Assembly: GCA_017395935.1 (NCBI GenBank)
Contig: JAFQNL010000021.1
Span: forward strand, 1-45,243
Source: Oscillospiraceae bacterium
GTDB taxonomy: Bacteria > Bacillota > Clostridia > Oscillospirales > Oscillospiraceae
Reading direction: 5' to 3'
DNA: 45,243 nt
Shown here: in pieces, positions 14,987 through 22,605 of the stretch
How positions within the stretch are numbered: the stretch's first letter is position 1
Layout: the number at the start of each line of letters is the position of its first letter
Notes under the pieces: generated by a model
Databases searched by the model: none
The model's input: the letters and a program-made list of their open reading frames with translations, nothing else
What the model was told of the DNA's origin: nothing
Made by a program: the position numbers and the translations under genes

Positions 14987-15865
14987 ATGATCCGGCTGAA
15001 TCCCGAATGTATCCGTTGTCTCACCCAGCAGTATCTGGGCAAGGACATCAGCGCCTACTCCAAAGAGGAGCAGATCAAATACCTCCAGATCATCCTCTCC
15101 CATGTGGCCAAGGCTCCGGCCAGCCATCCGGCTCCTGTCATCGTCCACGCCATCGACGAGCAGCTGCGCCGGGAGTTTGGTATCTGGAAGGACTATACCG
15201 ATATCAAGCACCACTTCAACCGGCTCATGCTGGAGCGGGAGGAGCAGTTCCGCCGGAATCTGGCTCAGGCAGAGGACCCTCTCCGGCTGGCGCTGCAATA
15301 TGCCATGATCGGCAACTATATTGACTTTGGCGCCCGCTATCAGGTGAAGGAGGAGGAGCTGTCCCGGCTGATTGAGACGGCCGGTGAGCAGCCGCTGCCT
15401 GAGGAGTCCTTCCGGGAGATGACAGAGGATCTGGCCCGGAGCCGGAAGATGGTTTTCCTCACAGACAACTGCGGCGAGATTGTCTTTGACAAGCAGCTTC
15501 TCTCGGTCATCCGGCAGCGCTGGCCTCAGCTGGAGATCACCGTCATCGTCCGGGGCGGTCCCGCCTCCAACGACGCCACCATGGAGGACGCCCGGCAGGT
15601 GGGGCTGACCGAGCTCTTCCCTGTTATCGGAAACGGCAATACCATCGCCGGCAGCTGGCTGGAGGACTTCTCCCCTCAGGCGCTGGAGGTGATGGATCAG
15701 GCAGATATTGTTCTGGCCAAGGGTCAGGCCAACTTCGAGACCATGCGGGGCTGCGGACGGAATATCTACTATATTTTCCTGTGCAAGTGCCCCATGTTTG
15801 CCAGAAACTTCGGCGTAGCCAGATTCACCGGAATGCTGATCAACGACCGTGACTGCGGGGAGTAA
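14987..15865 (+). CDS. DUF89/ARMT1-like damage-control phosphatase family protein
   Basis: A 292-residue cytoplasmic protein starting at the ATG behind AAAGGAGAGG. The N-terminus IRLNPECIRCLTQQYLGK has the CxxC typical of bacterial DUF89 subfamily members. The catalytic centre is visible as FLTDNCGEIVFDK (metal-binding Asp-Asn), RGGPASNDATMEDARQVGL and IVLAKGQANFETM. Characterised DUF89 enzymes are metal-dependent phosphatases that clear damaged or overflow phosphometabolites such as 4'-phosphopantetheine and sugar phosphates. It lies 17 bases after the methyltransferase gene, so it is third in the ABC-F operon. The family is secure; the substrate is unknown. Confidence 0.88.
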   Translation: MIRLNPECIRCLTQQYLGKDISAYSKEEQIKYLQIILSHVAKAPASHPAPVIVHAIDEQLRREFGIWKDYTDIKHHFNRLMLEREEQFRRNLAQAEDPLRLALQYAMIGNYIDFGARYQVKEEELSRLIETAGEQPLPEESFREMTEDLARSRKMVFLTDNCGEIVFDKQLLSVIRQRWPQLEITVIVRGGPASNDATMEDARQVGLTELFPVIGNGNTIAGSWLEDFSPQALEVMDQADIVLAKGQANFETMRGCGRNIYYIFLCKCPMFARNFGVARFTGMLINDRDCGE

Positions 15866-15870
15866 GAGAA

Positions 15871-15902
15871 GGACGCATTGCAGCGCAATGCGTCCTCTTT
15901 TT
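15871..15902 (+). terminator. Terminator of the ABC-F/methyltransferase/DUF89 operon
   Basis: A perfect 11-bp stem, GGACGCATTGC with GCAATGCGTCC, loop AGC, then CTTTTT. The convergent mazF gene ends at its 3' edge. Confidence 0.9.
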
Positions 15903-16269
15903 ATACCTCTTTGTCCCTTCCCCTCAGCCCGAAGCTGACGGCAATGGCAGCGTCCACCTCGGCCATCCGCTCCTCTTCCAGGTGGCCGATCTTTTCCCGC
16001 AGCCGCCGTTTATCCAGCGTCCGCACCTGTTCCAGCAGGATCACTGAGTCCCGGGTCAGACCGCATTGAGGGTCCAGGATCTCGATATGGGTGGGCAGCT
16101 TGGCCTTATTGAGCTGGGATGTGATGGCCGCGGCAATGACGGTGGGGCTGTGACGGTTGCCCATATCGTTTTGAACGATCAGCACCGGGCGCACACCGCC
16201 CTGCTCACTTCCCACCACCGGACTCAGGTCGGCGTAATAGATATCGCCTCTTTTTACGTTGGTATCCAC
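15901..16269 (-). CDS. ndoA: MazF/PemK-type endoribonuclease toxin (EndoA/NdoA-like)
   Basis: A 122-residue protein with a GTG start. [21 protein letters not shown] and RPVLIVQND are the diagnostic first half of MazF toxins, with the active-site Arg/Thr region. [26 protein letters not shown] and [18 protein letters not shown] complete the SH3-like barrel. EndoA enzymes cut mRNA at short sequences (UACAU in Bacillus). In Bacillus and relatives the antitoxin gene lies directly upstream; here the 262 bases upstream contain no plausible antitoxin ORF, and the only nearby genes belong to other families. The C-terminal tail ([11 protein letters not shown]) is slightly extended. The identity is secure; the missing antitoxin is the odd point. 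Confidence 0.93.
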   Translation of the reverse strand: MDTNVKRGDIYYADLSPVVGSEQGGVRPVLIVQNDMGNRHSPTVIAAAITSQLNKAKLPTHIEILDPQCGLTRDSVILLEQVRTLDKRRLREKIGHLEEERMAEVDAAIAVSFGLRGRDKEV

Positions 16270-16483
16270 AAAACTTCACACTCCGCCGAAAGAATCTGCA
16301 CCCGTCACATCCTATGTAACGAGCTGCCTTCATTTTTCCCTTCGGACGGAGGAATATACCCGAAAGAAAAAAGAAGGCGGAAGACCTGGAGAGAGTCTCC
16401 CTGTCCCTTCAGTCTATGTTTCAGCCTTCGACGGGGTGTGGGCAGATGAACGTTAAGCAGCGTTTCCCTCTCTTTTCAGGCGC

Positions 16484-16513
16484 AAAATACCGCGGCAGAA
16501 GTCTCTGCCGCGG
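16484..16513 (-). terminator. Terminator of the uracil-DNA glycosylase gene
   Basis: A 10-bp perfect stem (CCGCGGCAGA with TCTGCCGCGG) followed on the minus strand by TATTTTG. It separates the glycosylase gene from mazF. Confidence 0.8.
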
Positions 16514-16531
16514 CGGTCAGTTTCAGTATGT

Positions 16532-17089
16532 CTATCCACAAACTTCCCGGATTTTATCCCGGATCGACAGCAGGTCATCAAACGTCTCCGGCCGTTTGGA
16601 TTCGTCCCGAAGCAGGGCCGAGGGATGATAGATGGCGGTCATCCAGATATTGCCCTTTTTCACCCATTGGCCATGTTCCCGGGTAATCCGATAGTCATTG
16701 CGGATCAGGCGCATAGCAGCGATCCGGCCCAGACAGACAATGATCTTGGGTTGGATCAGTCGGGTCTGTTCCCGGAGGTAGCCAATACAGGCATCCTGCT
16801 CGGCAGCCTGAGGGTCCCGGTTCCGGGGCGGACGGCATTTGACAATATTGGCGATATAGTACTTTTCCCGATCCAGATCTATGATCTCCAGCATCTGATC
16901 CAGCAGCTTTCCGGCCGGGCCTACGAAGGGAATTCCGGTCAGGTCCTCCTGTTCCCCCGGTCCTTCGCCGATCAGCATGATCTCCGCCTTGGGATTTCCG
17001 TCCCCAAAGACCAGATTGGTCCGGCTCTCGCCCAAAGGACAGCGCTGACAGCCCTCGCACTGCCTGCGCAGCAGCTCCAGTTGCTCCAT
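16532..17089 (-). CDS. Family 4 uracil-DNA glycosylase
   Basis: A 185-residue iron-sulfur DNA-repair enzyme that removes uracil from DNA. CEGCQRCPLGESRTNLVFGDG at the N-terminus has the first cluster cysteines and the family 4 signature. GEGPGEQEDLTGIPFVGPAGKLLD is motif 1. NIVKCRPPRNRDP and the Cys in DACIGYL supply the remaining cluster cysteines. YHPSALLRD is the C-terminal catalytic/minor-groove loop. Length and all motifs fit thermostable-type UdgA proteins. The ATG follows AAGGAAG. It is transcribed toward mazF but a terminator lies between. Confidence 0.93.
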   Translation of the reverse strand: MEQLELLRRQCEGCQRCPLGESRTNLVFGDGNPKAEIMLIGEGPGEQEDLTGIPFVGPAGKLLDQMLEIIDLDREKYYIANIVKCRPPRNRDPQAAEQDACIGYLREQTRLIQPKIIVCLGRIAAMRLIRNDYRITREHGQWVKKGNIWMTAIYHPSALLRDESKRPETFDDLLSIRDKIREVCG

Positions 17090-17179
17090 CGTCGGCCACT
17101 TCCTTTCCTGTCTTTGTTCCTGTCTCTATTGTAGCACAGAGCCCGGAGAGAAGAAATTAAAAAATCTTCAAAATACCCC

Positions 17180-17207
17180 TTGACAATTTTCTGTTTGTGA
17201 ATATAAT
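17180..17207 (+). promoter_or_regulatory. Promoter of tRNA-Gln
   Basis: TTGACA (17180-17185), a 16-bp spacer and TATAAT (17202-17207), 37 bases before the mature tRNA. Confidence 0.8.
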
Positions 17208-17243
17208 TATATAAGTCGTCAGCCGACGGCGATAAATGAATAT

Positions 17244-17317
17244 AGCGGGATTGTGTAAGGGTAGCACAGCAGACTCTGACTCTGTATGTGAGGGTTCGAA
17301 TCCTTCTCCCGCTGCCA
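17244..17317 (+). tRNA. tRNA-Gln (anticodon CTG)
   Basis: Acceptor AGCGGGA pairs with TCCCGCT, discriminator G and an encoded CCA. The anticodon stem GCAGA/TCTGT encloses the loop CTCTGAC, giving CUG for codon CAG. The T-arm loop is TTCGAAT. It is a single-gene transcript with its own promoter and terminator. Confidence 0.92.
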
Positions 17318-17322
17318 TAATG

Positions 17323-17365
17323 ATTGACTCATAAGTCTACCAAGACTTGTGAGTCAATTTTCTTT
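17323..17365 (+). terminator. Terminator of tRNA-Gln
   Basis: A 16-bp stem with one mismatch (ATTGACTCATAAGTCT with AGACTTGTGAGTCAAT) followed by TTTTCTTTT. Confidence 0.88.
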
Positions 17366-17483
17366 TGCCATTCTGTTGGGAGCAAGCCGGGAATCTGGCG
17401 GCAAGGGTTCGTGCTATCAGGCGGAAAGCCGGCGGGAACGCGGAACCGCGCTCGCCGCAGCGGCTGGGCAGGGCGGGAAGGAA

Positions 17484-17513
17484 TTGACACTCTCCCCCTC
17501 CGCATGATATACT
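17484..17513 (+). promoter_or_regulatory. Promoter of the CplR-like ABC-F leader
   Basis: TTGACA (17484-17489), an 18-bp spacer and TATACT (17508-17513). It predicts a leader of about 220 bases before the ABC-F start. The 118 bases between the tRNA terminator and this promoter hold no gene I can support. Confidence 0.75.
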
Positions 17514-17544
17514 CTGGGCAGAAACCAGAGAAAAGAGTGAGAGA

Positions 17545-17556
17545 ATGCGCAAGTAA
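17545..17556 (+). CDS. Three-codon upstream ORF (Met-Arg-Lys), putative
   Basis: ATG CGC AAG TAA, about 25 bases downstream of the predicted transcription start and overlapping the 5' strand of the leader's closing stem. A purine-rich GAGTGAGAG lies upstream as a weak Shine-Dalgarno. In another frame a GTG-initiated 12-codon ORF (17537-17575, peptide ending KLSFAS) covers the same place and cannot be excluded. Either would put a ribosome on the helix strand at the right moment to alter folding. Coding is inferred from position only. Confidence 0.4.
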   Translation: MRK

Positions 17557-17690
17557 GCTTTCGTTCGCGTCATGAGAAATCTGTGCCGGAAGGCCCATCG
17601 AGCAGATGGGTCCGGGCCGTCGTGACCGAAGGTGAGCTTACTGTGAAGGCGGGAGAAGCGTTTTCTCCTGCCGGCCTTTCGTCACATGGG

Positions 17691-17721
17691 AGCCTGCCTT
17701 CGTTATGAGGGCAGGCTTTTT
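17691..17721 (+). terminator. Intrinsic terminator inside the ABC-F leader
   Basis: AGCCTGCC (17691-17698) pairs perfectly with GGCAGGCT (17710-17717), followed by TTTTT. It lies 12 bases before the AAAGGAG Shine-Dalgarno of the ABC-F gene, so it must be overcome for expression. Confidence 0.88.
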
Positions 17722-17742
17722 GCATCACGAAAGGAGCCATTC

Positions 17743-19284
17743 ATGTTTCAAGTCAAACAGCTCACCATTACACATAAAAAAGACCTGACCACACTGGTGG
17801 AAGATCTCTCCTTCTCCCTGCTTCCCGGAGACCGGGCCGCTCTCATCGGTGAGGAGGGCAACGGCAAGTCCACCCTTCTGCGTCTGTTGGCCGATCCGGC
17901 GCTGGTCAGTGGCTATGCCGACTGGACCGGCCAGCTCCCCTCTCCCCGGCTTCGCCGGGGCTATCTGGCCCAGGAGCTGAGTCAGGAGGAACTGGCTCTG
18001 CCGGTGTATGACTTCTGCTGCCGGTGGGCGGGTTTTTCCGCCGCCGATCCCCGGAGTCTCAGCCGGGCCGGCCGCCAGACCGGCCTCCCCCTTGACCTGT
18101 TTTACGACGGGCGGCCTATGGCTACCCTTTCCGGCGGAGAGCGGGTCAAGCTCCGGCTGGCACTGCTTCTGCTGGAGGAGCCGGATATTCTGCTGCTGGA
18201 CGAGCCCTCCAACGATCTGGATCTTGCCACCCTCCGGTGGCTGGAGTCCTTTCTCCTCTCTCTGTCTGTACCCGTTCTCTTCGTCTCCCATGATGAAGGT
18301 CTGCTGGAGCATACGGCCAATCTGATCATCCATCTGGAGCGGCTCCGTCGCCGGACTAGGCCTCGGTCCGTCCTGATCCGGTCGGGCTACCGGGACTATG
18401 TGGCCCGGCGGAGCGCTGACTTTGATCGTCAGAGCCAGCAGGCCCGGAAAGAGGAGCGGCAGTATCAGCAGAAAATGGACCGATATCGTCAGATCCGCAG
18501 CAAGGTAGAGCATCAGCAGGCTACCATCAGCCGTCAGGACCCCCACGGCGGCCAGCTGCTGAAAAAGAAAATGCACGCGGTAGAGTCCATGGGCCGCCGC
18601 TTTGAACGGGAACGGGAGCAGATGACCCAAATGCCCGAATGGGAGGAGGCTATCGTTACCTTTTTCGACCCTCACCGCTCGGCAATCCCCGCCGGGAAGG
18701 AGGTTCTCCGACTGGAGCTGCCTCGACTGGAGGTGGGTAACCGGCTGCTGGCCCGGAATCTCTCCCTCCATGTAATCGGCCCGGAGCGGATCGGTGTGAT
18801 CGGTCCCAACGGGGTGGGCAAGTCCACTCTGCTCAAGGAGATCGCTCAGCACCTGCTGCCCCGGCAAGACCTCCGCTGCGCCTATATGCCTCAGGACTAT
18901 GGCGACAGTCTGGCGGCTCAGCGCTCGCCGGTAGAGATTCTGGCCCCTTCCGGGCATCGGGAAGAGGTGACCCGGGCCCGAACCCTGCTGGGCGCTATGA
19001 AGTACAAGGCAGAGGAGATGGAGCATCCCGCCTCCGGCCTCTCCGGGGGTCAGCGGGCAAAGCTGCTCTTTCTGTCCATGGTGCTGGCCGGGAGCAATGT
19101 CCTGCTGCTGGATGAACCCACCCGGAACTTCTCTCCCCTGTCGGCCCCGGTGATCCGCCGGGTCCTGGCCGATTTTCCCGGGACGATTATCAGCGTCTCC
19201 CACGACCGGGTCTATCTCCGGCAGGTCTGCACCCGGCTGCTGGAGCTGACGCCGGAGGGACTCCGGGAGGTCGGGGAGCAATAG
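17743..19284 (+). CDS. ABC-F ribosome-protection ATPase, CplR-like
   Basis: A 513-residue soluble tandem ABC protein starting at the ATG behind AAAGGAG. Domain 1: Walker A GEEGNGKST, signature TLSGGERVKL, Walker B LLLDEPSNDLD. Domain 2: Walker A GPNGVGKST, signature GLSGGQRAKL and the unusual Walker B extension LLLDEPTRNFSP. A charged coiled-coil interdomain linker (about residues 240-310, RKEERQYQQKMDRYRQIRSK) would reach the ribosomal exit site and peptidyl-transferase region. The opening QLTITHKKDL and the NFSP motif match, from memory, the clostridial CplR group. CplR proteins dislodge pleuromutilin, lincosamide and streptogramin A drugs from the ribosome. The attenuator leader fits drug induction. 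Both ATP sites look intact. The resistance spectrum is inference. Confidence 0.85.
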   Translation: MFQVKQLTITHKKDLTTLVEDLSFSLLPGDRAALIGEEGNGKSTLLRLLADPALVSGYADWTGQLPSPRLRRGYLAQELSQEELALPVYDFCCRWAGFSAADPRSLSRAGRQTGLPLDLFYDGRPMATLSGGERVKLRLALLLLEEPDILLLDEPSNDLDLATLRWLESFLLSLSVPVLFVSHDEGLLEHTANLIIHLERLRRRTRPRSVLIRSGYRDYVARRSADFDRQSQQARKEERQYQQKMDRYRQIRSKVEHQQATISRQDPHGGQLLKKKMHAVESMGRRFEREREQMTQMPEWEEAIVTFFDPHRSAIPAGKEVLRLELPRLEVGNRLLARNLSLHVIGPERIGVIGPNGVGKSTLLKEIAQHLLPRQDLRCAYMPQDYGDSLAAQRSPVEILAPSGHREEVTRARTLLGAMKYKAEEMEHPASGLSGGQRAKLLFLSMVLAGSNVLLLDEPTRNFSPLSAPVIRRVLADFPGTIISVSHDRVYLRQVCTRLLELTPEGLREVGEQ

Positions 19285-19368
19285 CGCCCCCTTCGGCCTG
19301 ATTGATTGCCTTCTCTCCTCACAGGCGGCTGAGAGCTGCCGGGAGCGGGCAGGAGCGGTCGGACTGAC

Positions 19369-19397
19369 TTGTGTTTCTTTCCGCTCTATGATAGAAT
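19369..19397 (+). promoter_or_regulatory. Promoter of the ComEC-like operon
   Basis: TTGTGT (19369-19374), a 17-bp spacer and TAGAAT (19392-19397), 32 bases before the start codon. Confidence 0.5.
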
Positions 19398-19429
19398 AAC
19401 CACAATATATTGAGAAAGGAGGGTCAGTT

Positions 19430-20467
19430 ATGGCAAAGAAAAAGTCCCGGAACGCTCGCCGCGGACGGTCCCGGAAGGGCTCTGGGGTCTCTGCTCAGGT
19501 CTGGCGGCGCTTTCTGCCTCAGAGCACAGCCGAGTGGATCATTCTGGTCTTTTTCCTGCTCTGCGCCCTCTTTCTCTTCTATCAGCCCCAGCTGGAGCAG
19601 CTGGTGGACCGGGTCTCCCACTCTCCGCTGGCTCCCGACCTCTCCCACCGTCAGCCGGCTCAGGCCCCTCTCCCCGATCAGGAGCTGTCTCTCACCGTCC
19701 ACTTTCTGGACGTGGGGCAGGGAGACGCGACTCTGCTGATCAGCGGAGATGAGCGTATGCTTATCGATGGCGGCGACCGTGCCGCCGGCGAGTCGCTGGT
19801 TTCCGATCTGGACCGGCTGGGTATCACCCATCTGGACTATCTGGTAGCCAGTCATTCTCACGAGGATCATATAGGTGGTCTGCCCCGGGTGCTGGAGGCG
19901 GTGAGTGTGGAGCGATGTATCCTCTCCGATGACGTGGCCGAGACCAATATCTATACCCGGCTGCTGGAGGGGCTGGAGGCTGGCGGCGTGGCCGTTACCA
20001 TCCCTCAGGCAGGAGAGAGCTTTTCCTTCGGAGACTGTACGGTGACCATTCTGGGGCCGCTGCGGGTCTCTGAGGAGCATAACGAGAACTCACTGGTTAT
20101 GATGGTCTCCTGCGGCGAGGCCGACTATCTGTTTACCGGCGACATGGAGGGGCAGGAAGAGGAGGATATGCTCATCTACTGCAACGACCTGAGGGCTGAG
20201 GTGCTCAAGGTGTCCCACCATGGGTCAGAATACACCTGCGGCGAGGACTTTCTGGACTTTGTGGACCCGGAAGTGGCCATTATCTCCTGCGGTGCCGACA
20301 ACAGCTACGGCCACCCCAACCAGCCGCTGCTGGACCGGCTGGCAGATCGGGAGATTGGCGTTTACCGGACCGATCTGCGGGGCGATATCACCCTGACCAC
20401 TACCGTCACCGAAGAGGGGACTGAGACAAGAGTCCGCTGTGAGCGGCAGGAGGAGGCCCGCCCATGA
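19430..20467 (+). CDS. ComEC/Rec2-like metallo-beta-lactamase fold hydrolase
   Basis: A 345-residue protein with a very basic N-terminus (KKKSRNARRGRSRKG), one membrane helix (about residues 36-54, WIILVFFLLCALFLFYQP) and an extracytoplasmic hydrolase domain. The domain resembles the C-terminal part of competence protein ComEC. Motifs: VHFLDVGQGDATLL, the metal-binding ASHSHEDHIGG (HxHxDH), FTGDME, LKVSHHGSEY and GHPNQPLLDRL. Stand-alone proteins of this type are thought to be nucleases or phosphodiesterases outside the membrane. The next gene, DUF3006, overlaps its stop (ATGA), a known pairing. No competence operon is in the window. Confidence 0.9.
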   Translation: MAKKKSRNARRGRSRKGSGVSAQVWRRFLPQSTAEWIILVFFLLCALFLFYQPQLEQLVDRVSHSPLAPDLSHRQPAQAPLPDQELSLTVHFLDVGQGDATLLISGDERMLIDGGDRAAGESLVSDLDRLGITHLDYLVASHSHEDHIGGLPRVLEAVSVERCILSDDVAETNIYTRLLEGLEAGGVAVTIPQAGESFSFGDCTVTILGPLRVSEEHNENSLVMMVSCGEADYLFTGDMEGQEEEDMLIYCNDLRAEVLKVSHHGSEYTCGEDFLDFVDPEVAIISCGADNSYGHPNQPLLDRLADREIGVYRTDLRGDITLTTTVTEEGTETRVRCERQEEARP

Positions 20468-20700
20468 TTTATACCGTAGACCGTCTGGAGGGGAATCTGG
20501 CCTTGCTGGAGAACGAGACCGGGGCCATGGTTTCCGTTCCTCTGGTTCGGCTGCCTCAGCCCCTCTTCGAGGGAGAGAAGCTGGAGGAGACCGACTGGGG
20601 CTATCGCCGCCGCCCCCAGCTCAGGCAGGCGGCACAGGAAGAAAACCGGCGCCGGCTGAATCGGCTGCTGGAAAGGAGGAATACCGATGGCAGAGAGTAA
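20464..20700 (+). CDS. DUF3006 domain protein
   Basis: A 78-residue protein that starts inside the stop of the ComEC-like gene. IYTVDRLEGNLALLENETGAMVSVP is the DUF3006 domain, a small beta-rich unit. A basic helical tail follows (RQAAQEENRRRLNRLLERR). DUF3006 genes often follow ComEC-like hydrolase genes, so the product may act with that enzyme. It overlaps the next gene by 14 bases. Its function is unknown. Confidence 0.85.
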   Translation: MIYTVDRLEGNLALLENETGAMVSVPLVRLPQPLFEGEKLEETDWGYRRRPQLRQAAQEENRRRLNRLLERRNTDGRE

Positions 20701-21622
20701 GACGATCCTGATCTCCGGACTGGTCAATACCGAGACGACGGTCAGTGTCCGCCAGTTCCCTGTCTCCTATTACCCTATCGACTATCCCTTCTTTGGGGTC
20801 AATACCGCCGTTTCCGGAGTGGCCTTCAATCTGGCCAAGAGTCTGGCAGTGCTGGGCGACCGGGTACGTCTGGTCTCCATGACCGGCCGGGATTACGCCG
20901 CCGGCTCCATCCGCCAGGAGCTGGAGGAGCTGGGTATCTCCCCGGAGCATCTGCTCCCCCGGCTGAGTCAGACGCCGGCCTCGGCCGTCCTCTATGCCCC
21001 TGACGGCCGGCGGCAGATCTACTGCGACCTGAAGGATATTCAGGAGACGGACTATCCCTTCTCTTCCCAGCTTCTGGAGGAGACGGATCTGGTAGCCGCT
21101 TGCAATATTAACTTTAACCGGCCCCTGCTGGCCATGGCCCGGGCAGCGGGCAAGACCATCGCCACCGACGTCCATGTGCTCACCCGGCTGGACGACGACT
21201 TTAACCGGGACTTTATGGCTGCCGCCCAGATCCTGTTTCTCAGCGACGAGGGCCTTGGCTGGGACTGGAAGTCCTTCCTCTACGCGCTGGCCGACACCTA
21301 TGGCAGCCAGATCATTGTACTGGGTCGAGGCAGCAAGGGAGCCGCCCTCTATACCCGGGCTTCCGGGACCATTCTGGAGGTGCCTGCCGCCCGGACGGGT
21401 CCGGTGGTCAATACCGTCGGGGCAGGAGATGCCCTTTTCTCCTGCTTTCTCCACTACTTTGCTCAGGGCCATCCTCCTCTGGAGGCTCTGATCCGGGCAG
21501 AGCTCTTCGCCGCCTGCAAGATCGGCGTCAGCGGCGCCGCTCAGGGCTTTGTCTCTCCCCAACAGGTGGAGACGCTCTACGCTCAGCAGGCTCCTGCCCT
21601 CTTCTCCGCCGTCCGGGGCTGA
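20687..21622 (+). CDS. PfkB-family carbohydrate (ribokinase-like) kinase
   Basis: A 311-residue cytoplasmic kinase starting at the ATG behind GAAAGGAGGA. GGVNTAVSG-like text (FFGVNTAVSGVAFNLAKSL) is the sugar-binding N-terminal motif. NTVGAGDALFSCFLHYFAQG is the C-terminal PfkB signature with the anion hole and the catalytic Asp. ATDVHVLTRLDDDFNRDFM precedes the nucleotide-binding half. The family phosphorylates ribose, fructose phosphate, nucleosides and others; the substrate cannot be read from the sequence. It is the last gene of the operon with the ComEC-like and DUF3006 genes, an association without an obvious metabolic logic. Confidence 0.9.
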   Translation: MAESKTILISGLVNTETTVSVRQFPVSYYPIDYPFFGVNTAVSGVAFNLAKSLAVLGDRVRLVSMTGRDYAAGSIRQELEELGISPEHLLPRLSQTPASAVLYAPDGRRQIYCDLKDIQETDYPFSSQLLEETDLVAACNINFNRPLLAMARAAGKTIATDVHVLTRLDDDFNRDFMAAAQILFLSDEGLGWDWKSFLYALADTYGSQIIVLGRGSKGAALYTRASGTILEVPAARTGPVVNTVGAGDALFSCFLHYFAQGHPPLEALIRAELFAACKIGVSGAAQGFVSPQQVETLYAQQAPALFSAVRG

Positions 21623-21636
21623 CCCTCCGGCAGCAG

Positions 21637-21690
21637 AAAAAACAGACCCTCTCCCCGCCTGCAGGCGGACGGAGACGGGTCTGTTCTCTT
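21637..21690. terminator. Bidirectional terminator between convergent genes
   Basis: AACAGACCC (21641-21649) pairs with GGGTCTGTT (21677-21685), with a GC-rich inner stem. An A-run lies on its left side (a T-run for the minus gene) and CTCTTGTTTT on its right. Confidence 0.8.
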
Positions 21691-21787
21691 GTTTTGGTGG
21701 AAAGCAAATGGGCTGCCGCCCAGATCTCGGAAAAACCAGATCGAAGCGGCAGCCCCGAAAGAAGGACAGAGGGAAAGCGGGTTCGCT

Positions 21788-22450
21788 TTACTTCTTCAGG
21801 TACTCGCAAACCTTGGTGATCTGCTCGGCGAAGGTACCGCCAAACTTGCCCTCGAAGAAGGCGCCGCCGATGGTGAAGGCGGCCAGATTGGGCAGCGTCT
21901 TCAGGAAGTCAATCCGCTCAAAGGTATTGACGCTGCCGGCCAGCCGGAAGGGCTTTTCCATGGCAGGGTCCAGAGCCTTCAGCAGCTCGATCGGATCGCC
22001 GTCCACATAGCGGAAGGCAGAGGTGGTAATGCCGGAGGTATTCTTGGCAACGTCGGCCTTGGCCCGCTCCACGATGGACTCAACAGAGCCACGCAGACGG
22101 CTGTCGGGAGACAGAGCGGCGAAGGGAGAGTAGCCGATGCCGTTCTCTTCCAGCAGCTTTGCCACCTTCTCGTTGTAAACGGTGCCCAGAACGTGGTCCA
22201 CGCCGGTCTCGACGCAGATCTGAGCAGCCTTCAGGCTAGTCTCCTCGTCCATGGCCAGAACTTCGATGTAGACAGTCTTGCCGTGCTCCTTCATGCAGCA
22301 GATCAGATCACGCATGCTCTCGGGGGTCGTGCCCTCGATCTTGAAGCCCCAGTGCTTGGCGGGGGCGTCCTTGCACTCCAGGAAGATCTCTTTGGCGTTG
22401 GGGACAGTGACATCGTGCCAGGTCAGCATTACGATCAGTTCAACAGACAT
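21788..22450 (-). CDS. Uncharacterised (beta/alpha)8-barrel-like protein
   Basis: A 220-residue soluble protein; the start at 22450 has AAGGAGGAG upstream, better than an in-frame ATG ten codons earlier. I do not recognise a characterised family. The pattern of alternating strands and helices suggests a phosphate-binding TIM barrel. MLTWHDVTVPNAKEIFLECK opens it, WGFKIEG supplies a candidate catalytic Lys, and VYIEVLAMDEET is a strand with acidic residues. RLAGSV and FTIGGAFFEGKFGG resemble the two C-terminal phosphate-binding loops of ribulose-phosphate-type barrels. It is divergent from the FGGY sugar-kinase gene, across a palindrome-rich region. An epimerase, aldolase or decarboxylase acting on a sugar phosphate is a reasonable guess only. 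Confidence 0.75.
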   Translation of the reverse strand: MSVELIVMLTWHDVTVPNAKEIFLECKDAPAKHWGFKIEGTTPESMRDLICCMKEHGKTVYIEVLAMDEETSLKAAQICVETGVDHVLGTVYNEKVAKLLEENGIGYSPFAALSPDSRLRGSVESIVERAKADVAKNTSGITTSAFRYVDGDPIELLKALDPAMEKPFRLAGSVNTFERIDFLKTLPNLAAFTIGGAFFEGKFGGTFAEQITKVCEYLKK

Positions 22451-22605
22451 TGGTCTCTCCTCCTTCGGATGGTCATTCATAGGTGATAGGATGGATTTTC
22501 CTTATTTTACACCCGCCGGAATCATAGTGTCAATCACATTGCGCAAAAAACGACTAACTTATATAAAATATTTTCATTCTTTTCCAAAGAAGTGGTAGAT
22601 ATCCA

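Larger units (their letters stand above)
17520..17742 (+). ncRNA. Structured attenuator leader of the CplR-like ABC-F gene
   Basis: The leader folds into several clear helices. AGTAAGCT (17552-17559) pairs with AGCTTACT (17635-17642) as a long-range closing stem. CCCATC/GATGGG (17594-17610) forms a hairpin inside. GGCGGGAGAA (17648-17657) pairs with TTCTCCTGCC (17663-17672). Finally an intrinsic terminator lies at 17691-17721, just before the RBS. A tiny upstream ORF (ATG CGC AAG TAA, 17545-17556) overlaps the 5' strand of the closing stem. CCTGCC occurs both in the third helix and in the terminator's 5' arm, so alternative pairing with GGCAGG is possible. This is the layout of ribosome-controlled attenuators of resistance ABC-F genes; the mechanism here is inferred. 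Confidence 0.7.

Noticed and set aside
16259-16456. Small plus-strand frames upstream of mazF
   Set aside because: They are on the wrong strand for an antitoxin, lack an RBS and have no recognisable antitoxin composition.
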